A stretch of DNA of 32,428 nt from Akkermansiaceae bacterium (GTDB taxonomy: Bacteria > Verrucomicrobiota > Verrucomicrobiia > Verrucomicrobiales > Akkermansiaceae): the NCBI GenBank assembly GCA_017857425.1, contig JAFMDE010000007.1, positions 1-32,428 on the forward strand, given 5' to 3'. Shown piece after piece: positions 24,900-32,428 of this stretch. The notes beneath the pieces were generated by a model that saw nothing but the letters and a program-made list of their open reading frames with translations, did not search any database and had not been told where the DNA came from. The position numbers and the translations under genes are program-made. Position 1 is the first letter of the stretch. Each line of letters opens with the position of its first letter.

Positions 24900-25942
24900 T
24901 GAATTTAATAGCGGTAGGCAGTGCATTTCCGAGTAATCGTTTTACTCAGCTGGAGTGCTTAGAGGCAATGAAGGGGGCCGATTTTTGGCAGGGTCTGACG
25001 GGTCGTTCGAGGATGGTGCTAGAAAAAGTGTTGGCGGGAGAGAGTGGTATTGAAAAGCGACACTTCGCCTTGGATTCATTGGAAGAAGCATGGCGCAGAG
25101 GTGCTCAAGAGCTTAATGAGGCCTACGAGCAGGAGGCTCCGGACCTTGCCGCCGATGCCGTTAGAAATGCTTTAGCCAAAAGCGGTCATCGTTTGGATGA
25201 GATCGACGCGGTTTTTATTTCTTCCTGTACGGGCTATCTTTGCCCAGGGGTGAGTAGCCACCTGGCTGAGCGGTTGGGCTTACGAGCAGATGTTTTTTTG
25301 CAGGACATGACGGGGCTAGGCTGTGGTGCAGCAGTTCCGTTAATGCGTGCAGCGGATGGCGTGATAGCGCGCAATCCAGACGCTGTGATTCTCACGGTAG
25401 CTGTTGAGGTTTGCTCGGCGGCCTTCTACGTGGAAGATGATTTTGGAGTTTTGATTTCAACCTGCTTGTTCGGTGATGGCGCCGCCGCCGCCGTGTGGTC
25501 CGGAAACGGAGGTAGCTGGAAGGTTCAGGATTTTGCCAGTTTGCATATTCCGGAGGAACGGGAAAAAATTAGGTTTACCAATGCTGGGGGAAGGTTGAGA
25601 AATCAGCTCGATCGAAGTGTGCCTGAGCTGGCAGGTAAGACGGTCAAAGAACTTTATCAAAAACGCCGACAAGAGCCGCAGGCATGGGTGACGCACGGAG
25701 GCGGGCGAGATGTGATTGAGGCACTTGAAAAGGCATTGCCGGCGGGTGAGCTGAGTTTGGCTCGCAGTGTGATGCGTGATTATGGCAATTTGAGTAGCCC
25801 TAGTGTTCTAGTGGCATTAGAACGATTTCTTGAGCAAGTTGAATCAGACGTATCAGGTGCATCAGATGTTGAGCATGTTTGGATGTGTGCCTTTGGCGCT
25901 GGGTTTTCGGCCCATAGCTGTGAGTTGACGCGTCTACCATAA
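24899..25942 (+). CDS. Type III polyketide synthase (chalcone/stilbene synthase family)
   Basis: A 347-aa ketosynthase of the type III PKS family, homodimeric enzymes that extend an acyl-CoA starter with malonyl-CoA without a carrier protein. The Cys-His-Asn triad is readable: Cys142 in DMTGLGCGAA, His266 in WVTHGGGRDVIEAL and Asn297 in DYGNLSSPSVL. The N-terminal SSCTGYLCPGVSSHL segment is typical, and the protein lacks the four-helix and biotin features of other ketosynthases. Bacterial relatives make alkylresorcinols, alkylpyrones or tetrahydroxynaphthalene. The presence of methyltransferase and flavoprotein partners is most like phenolic lipid operons. Product is unknown. Start by the TGATG overlap. 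Confidence 0.9.
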   Translation: MNLIAVGSAFPSNRFTQLECLEAMKGADFWQGLTGRSRMVLEKVLAGESGIEKRHFALDSLEEAWRRGAQELNEAYEQEAPDLAADAVRNALAKSGHRLDEIDAVFISSCTGYLCPGVSSHLAERLGLRADVFLQDMTGLGCGAAVPLMRAADGVIARNPDAVILTVAVEVCSAAFYVEDDFGVLISTCLFGDGAAAAVWSGNGGSWKVQDFASLHIPEEREKIRFTNAGGRLRNQLDRSVPELAGKTVKELYQKRRQEPQAWVTHGGGRDVIEALEKALPAGELSLARSVMRDYGNLSSPSVLVALERFLEQVESDVSGASDVEHVWMCAFGAGFSAHSCELTRLP

Positions 25943-26023
25943 GACCTTGTCCAGTTGGAGCTGATGTGATCAGAGATTTTCGTGGTTGCAGAGCGTAAGG
26001 ATTGGTTCAGCGTATCATCAGCG

Positions 26024-26770
26024 ATGAAATATCTTTTGAATGCTTTGCTCTGTGCAGCGTTGCTGCTTCTTAGCAGCTGTATTGATGGCGATGAGGAAAT
26101 ATTTCTCCGTGCAGACGGAGGTGCTCGGGTGTTGGCAATCTACCGTGTGCCTACGTTGTTGCTGTCAGTTCAAGATGCTGAAGATCTGAGGTCGAGTATT
26201 AAGAAAGAGGTCGGCAGCGCAAAAAATCTCAAGTTGCTCACCAATAAGGTTGAAAAGCACCAGGGGAACCGAGTTATCACTTTTGAAATTGAGACTGATG
26301 ATGTCATGGCTTTGGAAGGAGTCCTCGCTGAACATGATCCAGCCCTTCAAATGAGTAAGGGAGACAAAATTTTACATGCGATTATTGGACGCATGAGGGT
26401 CAATATTGAGGGGCTTAGTGTTGTGCTAAGCCGGGAGGTTCAATTAGAGCCATTATTAGATGAGTATCTTGGATCCAACGGAGCATCTATGCTGGGGGAT
26501 TCAACATTTCGCTACACAGTTCATCTGCCCGATGCCGCGGAGAGCAGTAATGCCCATGAGGTTTTTAATGAGGGGCGAACCTTGAAGTGGACTCATAAGT
26601 TGATTGATAGCAGCACATCACCCATCATCATGACTTTGACTGCTCCTATCCCCATTCCTTGGTGGGTGTTTGTCTTGGCTGCATTATTTTTAGCTGCAGC
26701 TATTTGGAGCTGTTATGTCTTGATGGCTCGCAGCCGTGGTCAGAAATACGCTGCCGGCAGCAAAAAATAA
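26024..26770 (+). CDS. Lipoprotein with C-terminal membrane anchor (LppM-like)
   Basis: A 248-aa exported protein. The ATG at 26024 gives a lipoprotein signal peptide (MKYLLNALLCAALLLLSSC, lipobox LSSC, Cys19); an ORF from 25982 adds only a poor extension. The mature domain (about 20-205) is strand-rich, starting DGDEEIFLRADGGARVLAIY, an LppM-like opening. A membrane helix near the end (IPIPWWVFVLAALFLAAAIWS, about 212-234) is followed by a basic tail. It lies 81 bp after the PKS gene in the same direction, so it could share the transcript, but the function gives no clue. Its stop is directly followed by the rpmJ terminator. Confidence 0.65.
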   Translation: MKYLLNALLCAALLLLSSCIDGDEEIFLRADGGARVLAIYRVPTLLLSVQDAEDLRSSIKKEVGSAKNLKLLTNKVEKHQGNRVITFEIETDDVMALEGVLAEHDPALQMSKGDKILHAIIGRMRVNIEGLSVVLSREVQLEPLLDEYLGSNGASMLGDSTFRYTVHLPDAAESSNAHEVFNEGRTLKWTHKLIDSSTSPIIMTLTAPIPIPWWVFVLAALFLAAAIWSCYVLMARSRGQKYAAGSKK

Positions 26771-26802
26771 AAAACCCCGCGCCGAATTCTCGGAGCGAGG
26801 TT
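26762..26802 (-). terminator. Intrinsic terminator of rpmJ
   Basis: On the minus strand a 12-bp stem (rc of 26791-26802 with rc of 26773-26784, two G-U pairs) with a 6-nt loop is followed by a T-rich run (rc of 26762-26774). It lies about 30 bp downstream of the rpmJ stop. The plus strand lacks a matching U-tract and has two mismatches, so it is directional. Confidence 0.85.
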
Positions 26803-26832
26803 GAAATGTGTTATGCTAAAACCTCGATGGTT

Positions 26833-26997
26833 TTACTTCACGCCTTTTTTGCTGAGGCGAGTTCCTTTGGTGGCGCCTTGGCGTGCCTTGAACTTAGGGT
26901 TGCTCTTACAGATGACGTAGAGGGTGCCTTTGCGCTTTACGACTTGGCAGTCTTCGTGGCGCTTCTTCATGGACAAAAGGGATGAGAGAACTTTCAT
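26833..26997 (-). CDS. rpmJ: Ribosomal protein L36 (bL36), C-minus form
   Basis: A 54-aa ribosomal protein of the large subunit. The minus strand translates as [20 protein letters not shown] followed by [20 protein letters not shown], then [14 protein letters not shown], and TAA. It is the form that has lost most zinc ligands: only Cys17 and Cys30 of the usual CCCH set remain and the expected His is Phe, so it should not need zinc. A 13-residue basic C-terminal extension after RQG is unlike the short bacterial type. It is not in a ribosomal operon here: the neighbours are a lipoprotein and serA. The ATG at 26997 has no Shine-Dalgarno (CATTTCCATTATG). Confidence 0.93.
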   Translation of the reverse strand: MKVLSSLLSMKKRHEDCQVVKRKGTLYVICKSNPKFKARQGATKGTRLSKKGVK

Positions 26998-27181
26998 AAT
27001 GGAAATGGGTTACAGAGCTTGTTTGTGTTGCAGGGTTAAATCCGATATCTGTGTTTGGATTCTGCTGTCAGTCGGGCAAGAGATGGTGAAAGAATCACGG
27101 CTCTCAGAGCGACTAGGGAGGCGCAAAATACTCGGATTCGCTTCTGTGTAAAGTCTATTTCAGGGAAAAATAAGGGGGTTT

Positions 27182-28786
27182 TTATATTTTCACCGCAGTG
27201 ACTGATATTATTCCTGGGGCATCGCTGAGAGACTGGATGATTTCGGGCCCTGGAGCTGTGTCCAATTCAATGATATTGAGAGCATCTCCCGCGGTTTTGT
27301 TGCGTGCGAGTGAAAGGTTGGCGATATTGAGCCCAGCCTCACCCAGTGAGCTACCGACAAGCCCCACAATACCAGGGCGGTCATCATTACGAACAATGAG
27401 GAAATGTCCCTTGATGTTGGTGTCGACAAAGAGGCGGTCGATTTCAACGATTCGAGGTGATTTACCGATAATAGTGCCTGAAACACGGAATTTTTTGTCG
27501 TCTTTGGTAAGCTCTGCGACAATGAGCTCACTGTATTCGGTTTTGGCATTGATGACTGAATCAACCAGTTCTAGGCCCATGTCATGGGCAACTGCCGGAG
27601 AATTGACAATGTTGACCTGGCCCTCGGGACGCGCAGCCTCAAGGTATCCGGTAAGTGCTGTGCGAGAGATCAGCGCGGTGTCTTTCTCGGCTATTTCTCC
27701 GTGGTAGGAGATGCGCAGAGAATCGGGATTGGCTGGTCCTAATTTGGCAAGGAATTTGCCAAGGGAGTTGGCGAGATCAAGGTAAGGGCCGATTTGTTGA
27801 AGGGCTCCTGCGTCGAGCGAAGGCATGTTGATGGCATTGCGAATTTCTCCAGTGGTGAGGAAATCACGTAATTGCTCTGCAACTTGGATGCCGACATTTT
27901 CTTGAGCTTCATTAGTAGAGGCTCCGAGGTGTGGGGTAAACGCAATGTGTTTTTCCTGCGCAAAAAGGATATGATCAGCTGCAGGGGGTTCGTCTTCAAA
28001 GACGTCAAGTCCACAGCCAGCTACATGACCTGAATCGATAGCGGCTTTGAGGGCAGGCTCATCAATGAGTCCGCCGCGAGCACAGTTGACGATCAGGGCG
28101 CCCTTGTTCATGAGAGCAAGTCGATCGGTATTGATGATGTGGCGCGTGTCGTCGGTGAGCGGCACGTGTAGTGTTACAACATCTGCGCCTGTGAGTGCCT
28201 CATCTGGGCTGGCTGCGAGCTCGACTTTCAGTTGGTCGGCCCGAGCTTGGGTGAGGAAGGGGTCGTAAGCGACAACTTGCATGCCAAAGGCTTGAGCGCG
28301 TTTGGCAAACTCAGCTCCGATGCGTCCCATGCCAATGACGGCGAGGCGCTTTTCATTGAGCTCAATTCCGGCATAGGCCTTGCGGGCAGCTTTGAAGTTG
28401 CCTTTGAGGACTTCAGCGTGGGCAGGGCCGATGTTGCGCGCAGCAGAAAGCATGAGAGTGAAAGCCAGCTCAGCTGTGGAGATGGTGTTACCCGTGGGCG
28501 TGTTCATGACGATGACACCGTGGTTGGTGGCTGAGTCACGATCAACGTTGTCAACGCCTACACCAGCTCGGCCAACGGCTTTGAGTTCGGTGGCTGCAGC
28601 AAGAACATCAGCTGTGACCTTCGTTTGGGAACGAATAATCAGACCATGGTATGCTGGAATAATCTTGATGAGCTCCTCCGGGCTTAGGCCGGTGTTTACA
28701 TCCACTTCCAAATCTGGGTGATTACTCAGTAGTTCAACACCCTTGTCTGAGATGGGGTCCGATACGAGAATACGTTTTTTCGCCAT
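27182..28786 (-). CDS. serA: D-3-phosphoglycerate dehydrogenase
   Basis: First step of serine biosynthesis: oxidises 3-phosphoglycerate to phosphohydroxypyruvate using NAD. 534 aa, the long form with an intervening (ASB) domain and a C-terminal ACT domain. Visible: SQTKVT substrate loop, the NAD-binding LAVIGMGRIG, catalytic Arg in NCARGGLIDE, Glu in DVFEDEPPAAD and His in FTPHLGAST. The ACT domain starts at about FLIVRNDDRPGIVGLVGSSL near residue 455, implying feedback by serine. The gene is 88 bp downstream of the MidA-type gene and may be co-transcribed. ATG start at MAKKRILVSDP. Firm. Confidence 0.97.
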   Translation of the reverse strand: MAKKRILVSDPISDKGVELLSNHPDLEVDVNTGLSPEELIKIIPAYHGLIIRSQTKVTADVLAAATELKAVGRAGVGVDNVDRDSATNHGVIVMNTPTGNTISTAELAFTLMLSAARNIGPAHAEVLKGNFKAARKAYAGIELNEKRLAVIGMGRIGAEFAKRAQAFGMQVVAYDPFLTQARADQLKVELAASPDEALTGADVVTLHVPLTDDTRHIINTDRLALMNKGALIVNCARGGLIDEPALKAAIDSGHVAGCGLDVFEDEPPAADHILFAQEKHIAFTPHLGASTNEAQENVGIQVAEQLRDFLTTGEIRNAINMPSLDAGALQQIGPYLDLANSLGKFLAKLGPANPDSLRISYHGEIAEKDTALISRTALTGYLEAARPEGQVNIVNSPAVAHDMGLELVDSVINAKTEYSELIVAELTKDDKKFRVSGTIIGKSPRIVEIDRLFVDTNIKGHFLIVRNDDRPGIVGLVGSSLGEAGLNIANLSLARNKTAGDALNIIELDTAPGPEIIQSLSDAPGIISVTAVKI

Positions 28787-28874
28787 GCCGCGCGTGTAAT
28801 GTCAGAGCCCGCAATTGTCAAAGCATAGCGAATTTATTTATCGTCATAACAAGAGGATGCTCATCAATCTGGGC

Positions 28875-30050
28875 TCATTTCATCATCTCCAGAACCATGA
28901 ACTTGCTGCCAAGCATGGCAGGATGAGTCAGGGTTTGAAACTGGCGCAACAGTGCAGGAGCTTCATCGAGTTCATCGAACTTGGCCTCAATATCGATGAG
29001 CCAGTCTCTGGCGTGTGCAGTGAGGTAGCTTGCTTGAGAGGATAAGGTGGGTTTTGAAAAGCCTGCAGCTTCTAATGCTTCTGTGATGCGACAAAAATCA
29101 ACGTGGCAGGTGATATCAAGCTCGCCAGGGCTCTCCAAAGGATTGTCTGACTTTTGATGCTGATAGTATGTTTGTAATGTTCCGCTACTGCGACTGGGGT
29201 GGTAATAATCCTCCGCACGGTAGCCGTAATCGATTGTTATCATCAGTCCTGACTTGAGCGCGGCTGATGCTTGTTGGGCCAAGTCTGGTATCCCTGGGCT
29301 GAACTCGGTGAGGTATTCATTTGGAAATGAGCCCCCTAATGATTGGCAGAAATTTGCCAGTTCGGCGCCATGAATTGCCTTTTCACTGAATTTCAGTTCG
29401 CCATTGCACTCCTCCACATAAAGCTGCTGCCATTTTCCGTCTGTGAATTTGATCAAGTCTACCGGAAAGGCATCGATGAGTTCATTGGATATCACTGCAC
29501 CATGATCAGCTTTAATATCCGAGAGCGACCGGTGAGATGAAAACTTTCCTTTGAAATCGTCTGAGAGTTTCCTTTGCTGCTCTTGCTGCATGTGGTCACT
29601 GGCTTCCACTAAGTGGTAGTGCACAGCATCAAAAAATTCAGGAGACTGTGTTTGGATTTCGCGCAAAATATCAGCACAGAGCGCGCCGTTGTGTGCGCCG
29701 GGCTCAATAATGGAAAAGGAGCTGGGCATGTTCACTTGCTGCCAGAATGCAATAAGTCGGCGCGCTAGAATCAAGCCAAAGCAGCGACCGACGCTCACGC
29801 TAGTAATGAAATCACCGTCTTTACCCACTGTTTGCGAGTCTGAGGTATAGTATCCATGATCTTCATCAAAGAGTGCCATTGCCATATAATCGCGGAATGG
29901 GAGAGGCCCGTTCTGCCTGATCAGATGAGCTATTTTATCCCTCAGCGGGTTATTGCCGTTTGTGAAAGCGGGGGTTGCCATTGGTTGCTTCTGAGGGTAT
30001 GGGTATAAGAAGTTGTTGGAGAGCGGGATCGCTGGTGTTGCCGCTGCCAT
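28875..30050 (-). CDS. MidA/NDUFAF7-type SAM-dependent methyltransferase (DUF185)
   Basis: A 391-aa protein of the family of the mitochondrial complex I factor NDUFAF7, an arginine methyltransferase; bacterial members are of unknown substrate. Visible: the N-terminal PLPFRDYMAMALFDEDHGYYT motif of the family, DFITSVSVGRCFG, motif I IIEPGAHNGALCADIL (SAM binding), VISNELIDAFPVDL and ITIDYGYRAEDYYHP. The ATG at 30050 gives a 24-residue proline-rich extension; the ATG at 29981 (MATPAFTNGN) would start nearer the conserved core, so either is possible. A TTG at 30053 is unlikely. It is divergent from the penicillin-binding protein gene with a 51-bp gap. Family is firm, substrate unknown. Confidence 0.88.
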   Translation of the reverse strand: MAAATPAIPLSNNFLYPYPQKQPMATPAFTNGNNPLRDKIAHLIRQNGPLPFRDYMAMALFDEDHGYYTSDSQTVGKDGDFITSVSVGRCFGLILARRLIAFWQQVNMPSSFSIIEPGAHNGALCADILREIQTQSPEFFDAVHYHLVEASDHMQQEQQRKLSDDFKGKFSSHRSLSDIKADHGAVISNELIDAFPVDLIKFTDGKWQQLYVEECNGELKFSEKAIHGAELANFCQSLGGSFPNEYLTEFSPGIPDLAQQASAALKSGLMITIDYGYRAEDYYHPSRSSGTLQTYYQHQKSDNPLESPGELDITCHVDFCRITEALEAAGFSKPTLSSQASYLTAHARDWLIDIEAKFDELDEAPALLRQFQTLTHPAMLGSKFMVLEMMK

Positions 30051-30101
30051 CAAACATGTTTTAGCAATGGTTGAAAAGCATATCAGTAATCGATATCAGT
30101 A

Positions 30102-32428
30102 ATGGATGTAAGTAATGGCAGAGCTCGTGCTAGCACGGGCAACAAGCGCCGTAAAAAGCGATTCTTCAAGCTAAAATGGCTTCTGTATCTTTTTGTCATC
30201 GGCTTGATCCTCGGGCTCTTGGCCTTTTGGGTTTTTGAACAGCAGACGAAGAAATTTCGAGACCGGGCGGAAATTTACAATCTTGAGGAGATAGACAATG
30301 TTGAGGTGAAGAGCCTTATCCTAGATCGTAAGGGTCGTGAACTAGGCCGTATTTTTGTTGAGAATCGGGATAAGATCAGCATCAAGGATGTGCCGAAGGT
30401 GATGATCGATGCCCTGGTTGCAGGCGAAGATCAGAGGTTCTTTGCGCATGATGGGGTTGACCGAATTGGGGTGATCCGTGCTGTCTATATAAACCTGAAA
30501 GCTGGGCGCCAGACTCAAGGAGCCAGCACTCTTACCCAGCAGTTGGCACGCAACGCATTTCACCTCAAACAAGAAGCGGATAAGCGAGGTGAGGGGGGCT
30601 TGGAGCGTAAAGCGGTGGAGGCCTTCCTTGCGCTGCGTATTGAAAAAAAATACAGCAAAGAGGAAATCCTTGAGTTTTACCTGAATCGCATTCCTTTCGG
30701 AAGTGGTTTCTACGGCATCCGGTCAGCGTCTCTTGGTTACTTTGGAAAAGAGCCACGTGATCTTTCTGCGATGGAGTGCGCATCACTTGTAGGCTGCATC
30801 AAAAACCCTACCAGAATTTCCCCGCTCAATAATGTAAAGGAAAACAAAAAGGCGAGAGATCAGGTGTTGCAGAGGATGGTTGACGAGGGTTTTATTTCTT
30901 CCAAGGAGGGTAAGATATACCGAAATACTCCAGTTGTTGTGAGGCCAAACCCAATCCGCCGAGGCACCTCCCATCTCTATGAGAGAGTTGCTAATGCTGT
31001 CCGTTCTCGGCTTGGCGAAGATGCTCTCACTGAGGGAGGATTCAAGATCTACACTACGATCGACCTCGATGTTCAGCAGGCGATGGAAAAAAGTCTTTTG
31101 AGACAGCTCTCTATTGCTGAATCACATGAACTCTATGAACAGCCGCTTTATGATTCATATCGCAAACGAGACGGTAAGCCTAATTACCTTCAGGCGGCAG
31201 GCTACATGATCGATAATGAGAGCGGCTCTGTATTAGCCTATATTGGTGGTAGGGATTTCACGCATAGCCAGTACGACTTTGTAGAGTCGGGCAGTAAGCC
31301 CTCAGGCACCGCGTTTTTTCCATTCATCTACACGGCGGCGCTTGAAAATGGAATGTCACCTGTTACGAGGCTAATAGATCGCCCCATGGATAATCGCGCG
31401 GTGATGGTTGATGGGCGTGAGGGTATTCTAGGAGAGTGGGGCATGGAGACTTTGCAACCCAAGTATGAGGGCGACATCAGTATGCGTCGCGCCATGGAGG
31501 TTTCCAAAATTGCCGCGTCTGTTCGCCTAGGAAAAGAAGTCGGCTTGGCTCGTGTGATGCAGACAGCTCGTAAGTTTGGACTCTCTCTCCCAGAAACAAA
31601 GCTGCTAGCACGGATGCTTGTCGGTGCCGATGACGTTTCGCTTCCTGAGATGGTGAATGCTTACGCAACCTTTGCGAGGGCTGGTTATGCACCTAGGCCT
31701 GCATCTTTTATAGATCGCGTTGTCGGGCCTAAAGGGATTATTCGTTACAAAGCAATCGGCGCAAGTAGCGAGGGTAATAAACGTGTTATTAGCCGTGAAA
31801 CGGCCTACATCATGAATAGCATGCTGCAGAGTTCCTTAACTGAAGGCACGGGTAAATCAGGCATTGCAGAACTGACCAGTGATGCATCCCTTGCCGGCAA
31901 AACGGGAACTACCTATGATTTTGCTGATAATTGGTTCATCGGATACAACAGTCGTGTTACCTGCGGTTTGTGGATGGGGTTTGTGCATGGCTCAAGAAAA
32001 GCTATTTACACGGGGGCATTCAGCAGGCAGACATTGTTACCTGTTTGGGTGAAGGCAATGAATGCAGCCCTGTCAGATTTTTCAGGTCGAGAGATGACTC
32101 AGCCTAACTCAGTTTCGCGCCTCGAGGTTTGCTCTGTTACAGGTTTGCGAGGGACACGCTATTGCCAGAAATACCAACGAAACGTGCTTACGGGTGCCGA
32201 GTCGTATCAATCAACCACGGTAGAGGAACTGTTCACCGCAGAATCTCAGCCTACTGGCTACTGCGACGTACACGGAGTGATTGATCCAGCTATTGCAAAT
32301 CATGATAGCTTTGATTCTGATAAAAAACAAGTTAGTCATTCTCCTGTTATTCCCATCCAACCTAAGCAGCCAGTTTTGCTCGGTGGTGATCCCTATGGTA
32401 CGGAGCAGCCAGATTTTGCTCCCAGAGA
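30102..32428 (+). CDS. Class A penicillin-binding protein with degenerate transpeptidase motifs, 3'-truncated
   Basis: A peptidoglycan-polymerising protein, 775 codons visible and still open at the window edge. Order: basic cytoplasmic tail (1-24), membrane helix (about 25-44), glycosyltransferase domain (about 65-250), linker, transpeptidase-like domain (about 365-655), and a C-terminal part with two cysteine pairs and a proline-rich tail. GT51 motifs are intact: EDQRFFAHDGV (Glu109), GASTLTQQLARN (140-151), RKAVEAFLALRIE and the later EFYLNRIPFGSGFYGI. The transpeptidase motifs are altered: SxxK is TAFF (403-406), SxN is SKI (468-470), while KTGT (600-603) is kept. So the protein probably polymerises glycan strands but should not cross-link or bind beta-lactams normally. 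I verified the frame codon by codon across the altered motifs. Confidence 0.93.
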   Translation, partial: MDVSNGRARASTGNKRRKKRFFKLKWLLYLFVIGLILGLLAFWVFEQQTKKFRDRAEIYNLEEIDNVEVKSLILDRKGRELGRIFVENRDKISIKDVPKVMIDALVAGEDQRFFAHDGVDRIGVIRAVYINLKAGRQTQGASTLTQQLARNAFHLKQEADKRGEGGLERKAVEAFLALRIEKKYSKEEILEFYLNRIPFGSGFYGIRSASLGYFGKEPRDLSAMECASLVGCIKNPTRISPLNNVKENKKARDQVLQRMVDEGFISSKEGKIYRNTPVVVRPNPIRRGTSHLYERVANAVRSRLGEDALTEGGFKIYTTIDLDVQQAMEKSLLRQLSIAESHELYEQPLYDSYRKRDGKPNYLQAAGYMIDNESGSVLAYIGGRDFTHSQYDFVESGSKPSGTAFFPFIYTAALENGMSPVTRLIDRPMDNRAVMVDGREGILGEWGMETLQPKYEGDISMRRAMEVSKIAASVRLGKEVGLARVMQTARKFGLSLPETKLLARMLVGADDVSLPEMVNAYATFARAGYAPRPASFIDRVVGPKGIIRYKAIGASSEGNKRVISRETAYIMNSMLQSSLTEGTGKSGIAELTSDASLAGKTGTTYDFADNWFIGYNSRVTCGLWMGFVHGSRKAIYTGAFSRQTLLPVWVKAMNAALSDFSGREMTQPNSVSRLEVCSVTGLRGTRYCQKYQRNVLTGAESYQSTTVEELFTAESQPTGYCDVHGVIDPAIANHDSFDSDKKQVSHSPVIPIQPKQPVLLGGDPYGTEQPDFAPR

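Noticed and set aside
26659-26985. Plus-strand frame of 108 aa
   Set aside because: It overlaps the lipoprotein gene end and lies antisense to rpmJ, which has a clear L36 sequence and its own terminator.
27198-27707. 169-aa plus-strand frame
   Set aside because: Antisense to serA within its ACT and ASB domains; low-complexity Ser/Arg-rich composition is an antisense artefact.

Overview
The window looks like chromosomal DNA from a member of the Verrucomicrobiota, probably close to the Akkermansiaceae/Rubritaleaceae. This rests on recognition rather than a search. It contains a very large 'Verru_Chthon cassette protein A' with a prepilin-like N-terminus, a Lys/Ala/Pro histone H1-like protein, many starts without a Shine-Dalgarno sequence, and a zinc-ligand-poor ribosomal protein L36. 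Base composition is near balanced. I see no rRNA, tRNA, CRISPR array, insertion sequence or phage genes.

Layout. Positions 1-3308 (+) hold the end of a peptide ABC transporter operon: a partial solute-binding protein and two ATPases. An inositol monophosphatase-family gene follows on the minus strand. Positions 4288-9161 (+) carry the giant Verru_Chthon A protein and a downstream probable lipoprotein. A mostly minus-strand block (9246-14384) then encodes the histone-like protein, a thioredoxin-fold protein without its CXXC, a LysM lipoprotein, a TatD nuclease, an outer-membrane barrel and a PatB/MalY aminotransferase. Positions 14523-17364 (+) encode a diiron DUF455/ATP-grasp fusion and an HNH endonuclease, separated by a gap holding a cluster of DnaA-box-like sites. 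A small membrane protein (-) and an AsmA-like protein (+) diverge at about 17.9 kb. HemB, CysS and an MscS-type channel are on the minus strand (19322-23044).

Positions 23254-25942 (+) are a translationally coupled three-gene cassette: SAM methyltransferase, FAD oxidoreductase and type III polyketide synthase. This is the clearest specialised-metabolism unit here. A lipoprotein with a C-terminal membrane anchor follows, then rpmJ (54 aa), serA and a MidA/NDUFAF7-type methyltransferase, all three on the minus strand. A class A penicillin-binding protein runs off the right edge.

The most interesting items are: (1) the class A PBP, whose glycosyltransferase motifs are intact but whose transpeptidase SxxK and SxN motifs read TAFF and SKI; (2) the DUF455/ATP-grasp fusion with readable diiron ligands; (3) the type III PKS cassette; (4) the DnaA-box cluster next to an AT-rich stretch at 16.5-16.7 kb, a possible replication origin or DnaA-controlled region; (5) the Verru_Chthon A gene without the usual small B/C/D prepilin partners. 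Housekeeping genes (hemB, cysS, serA, rpmJ, suhB-like) look intact and ordinary.
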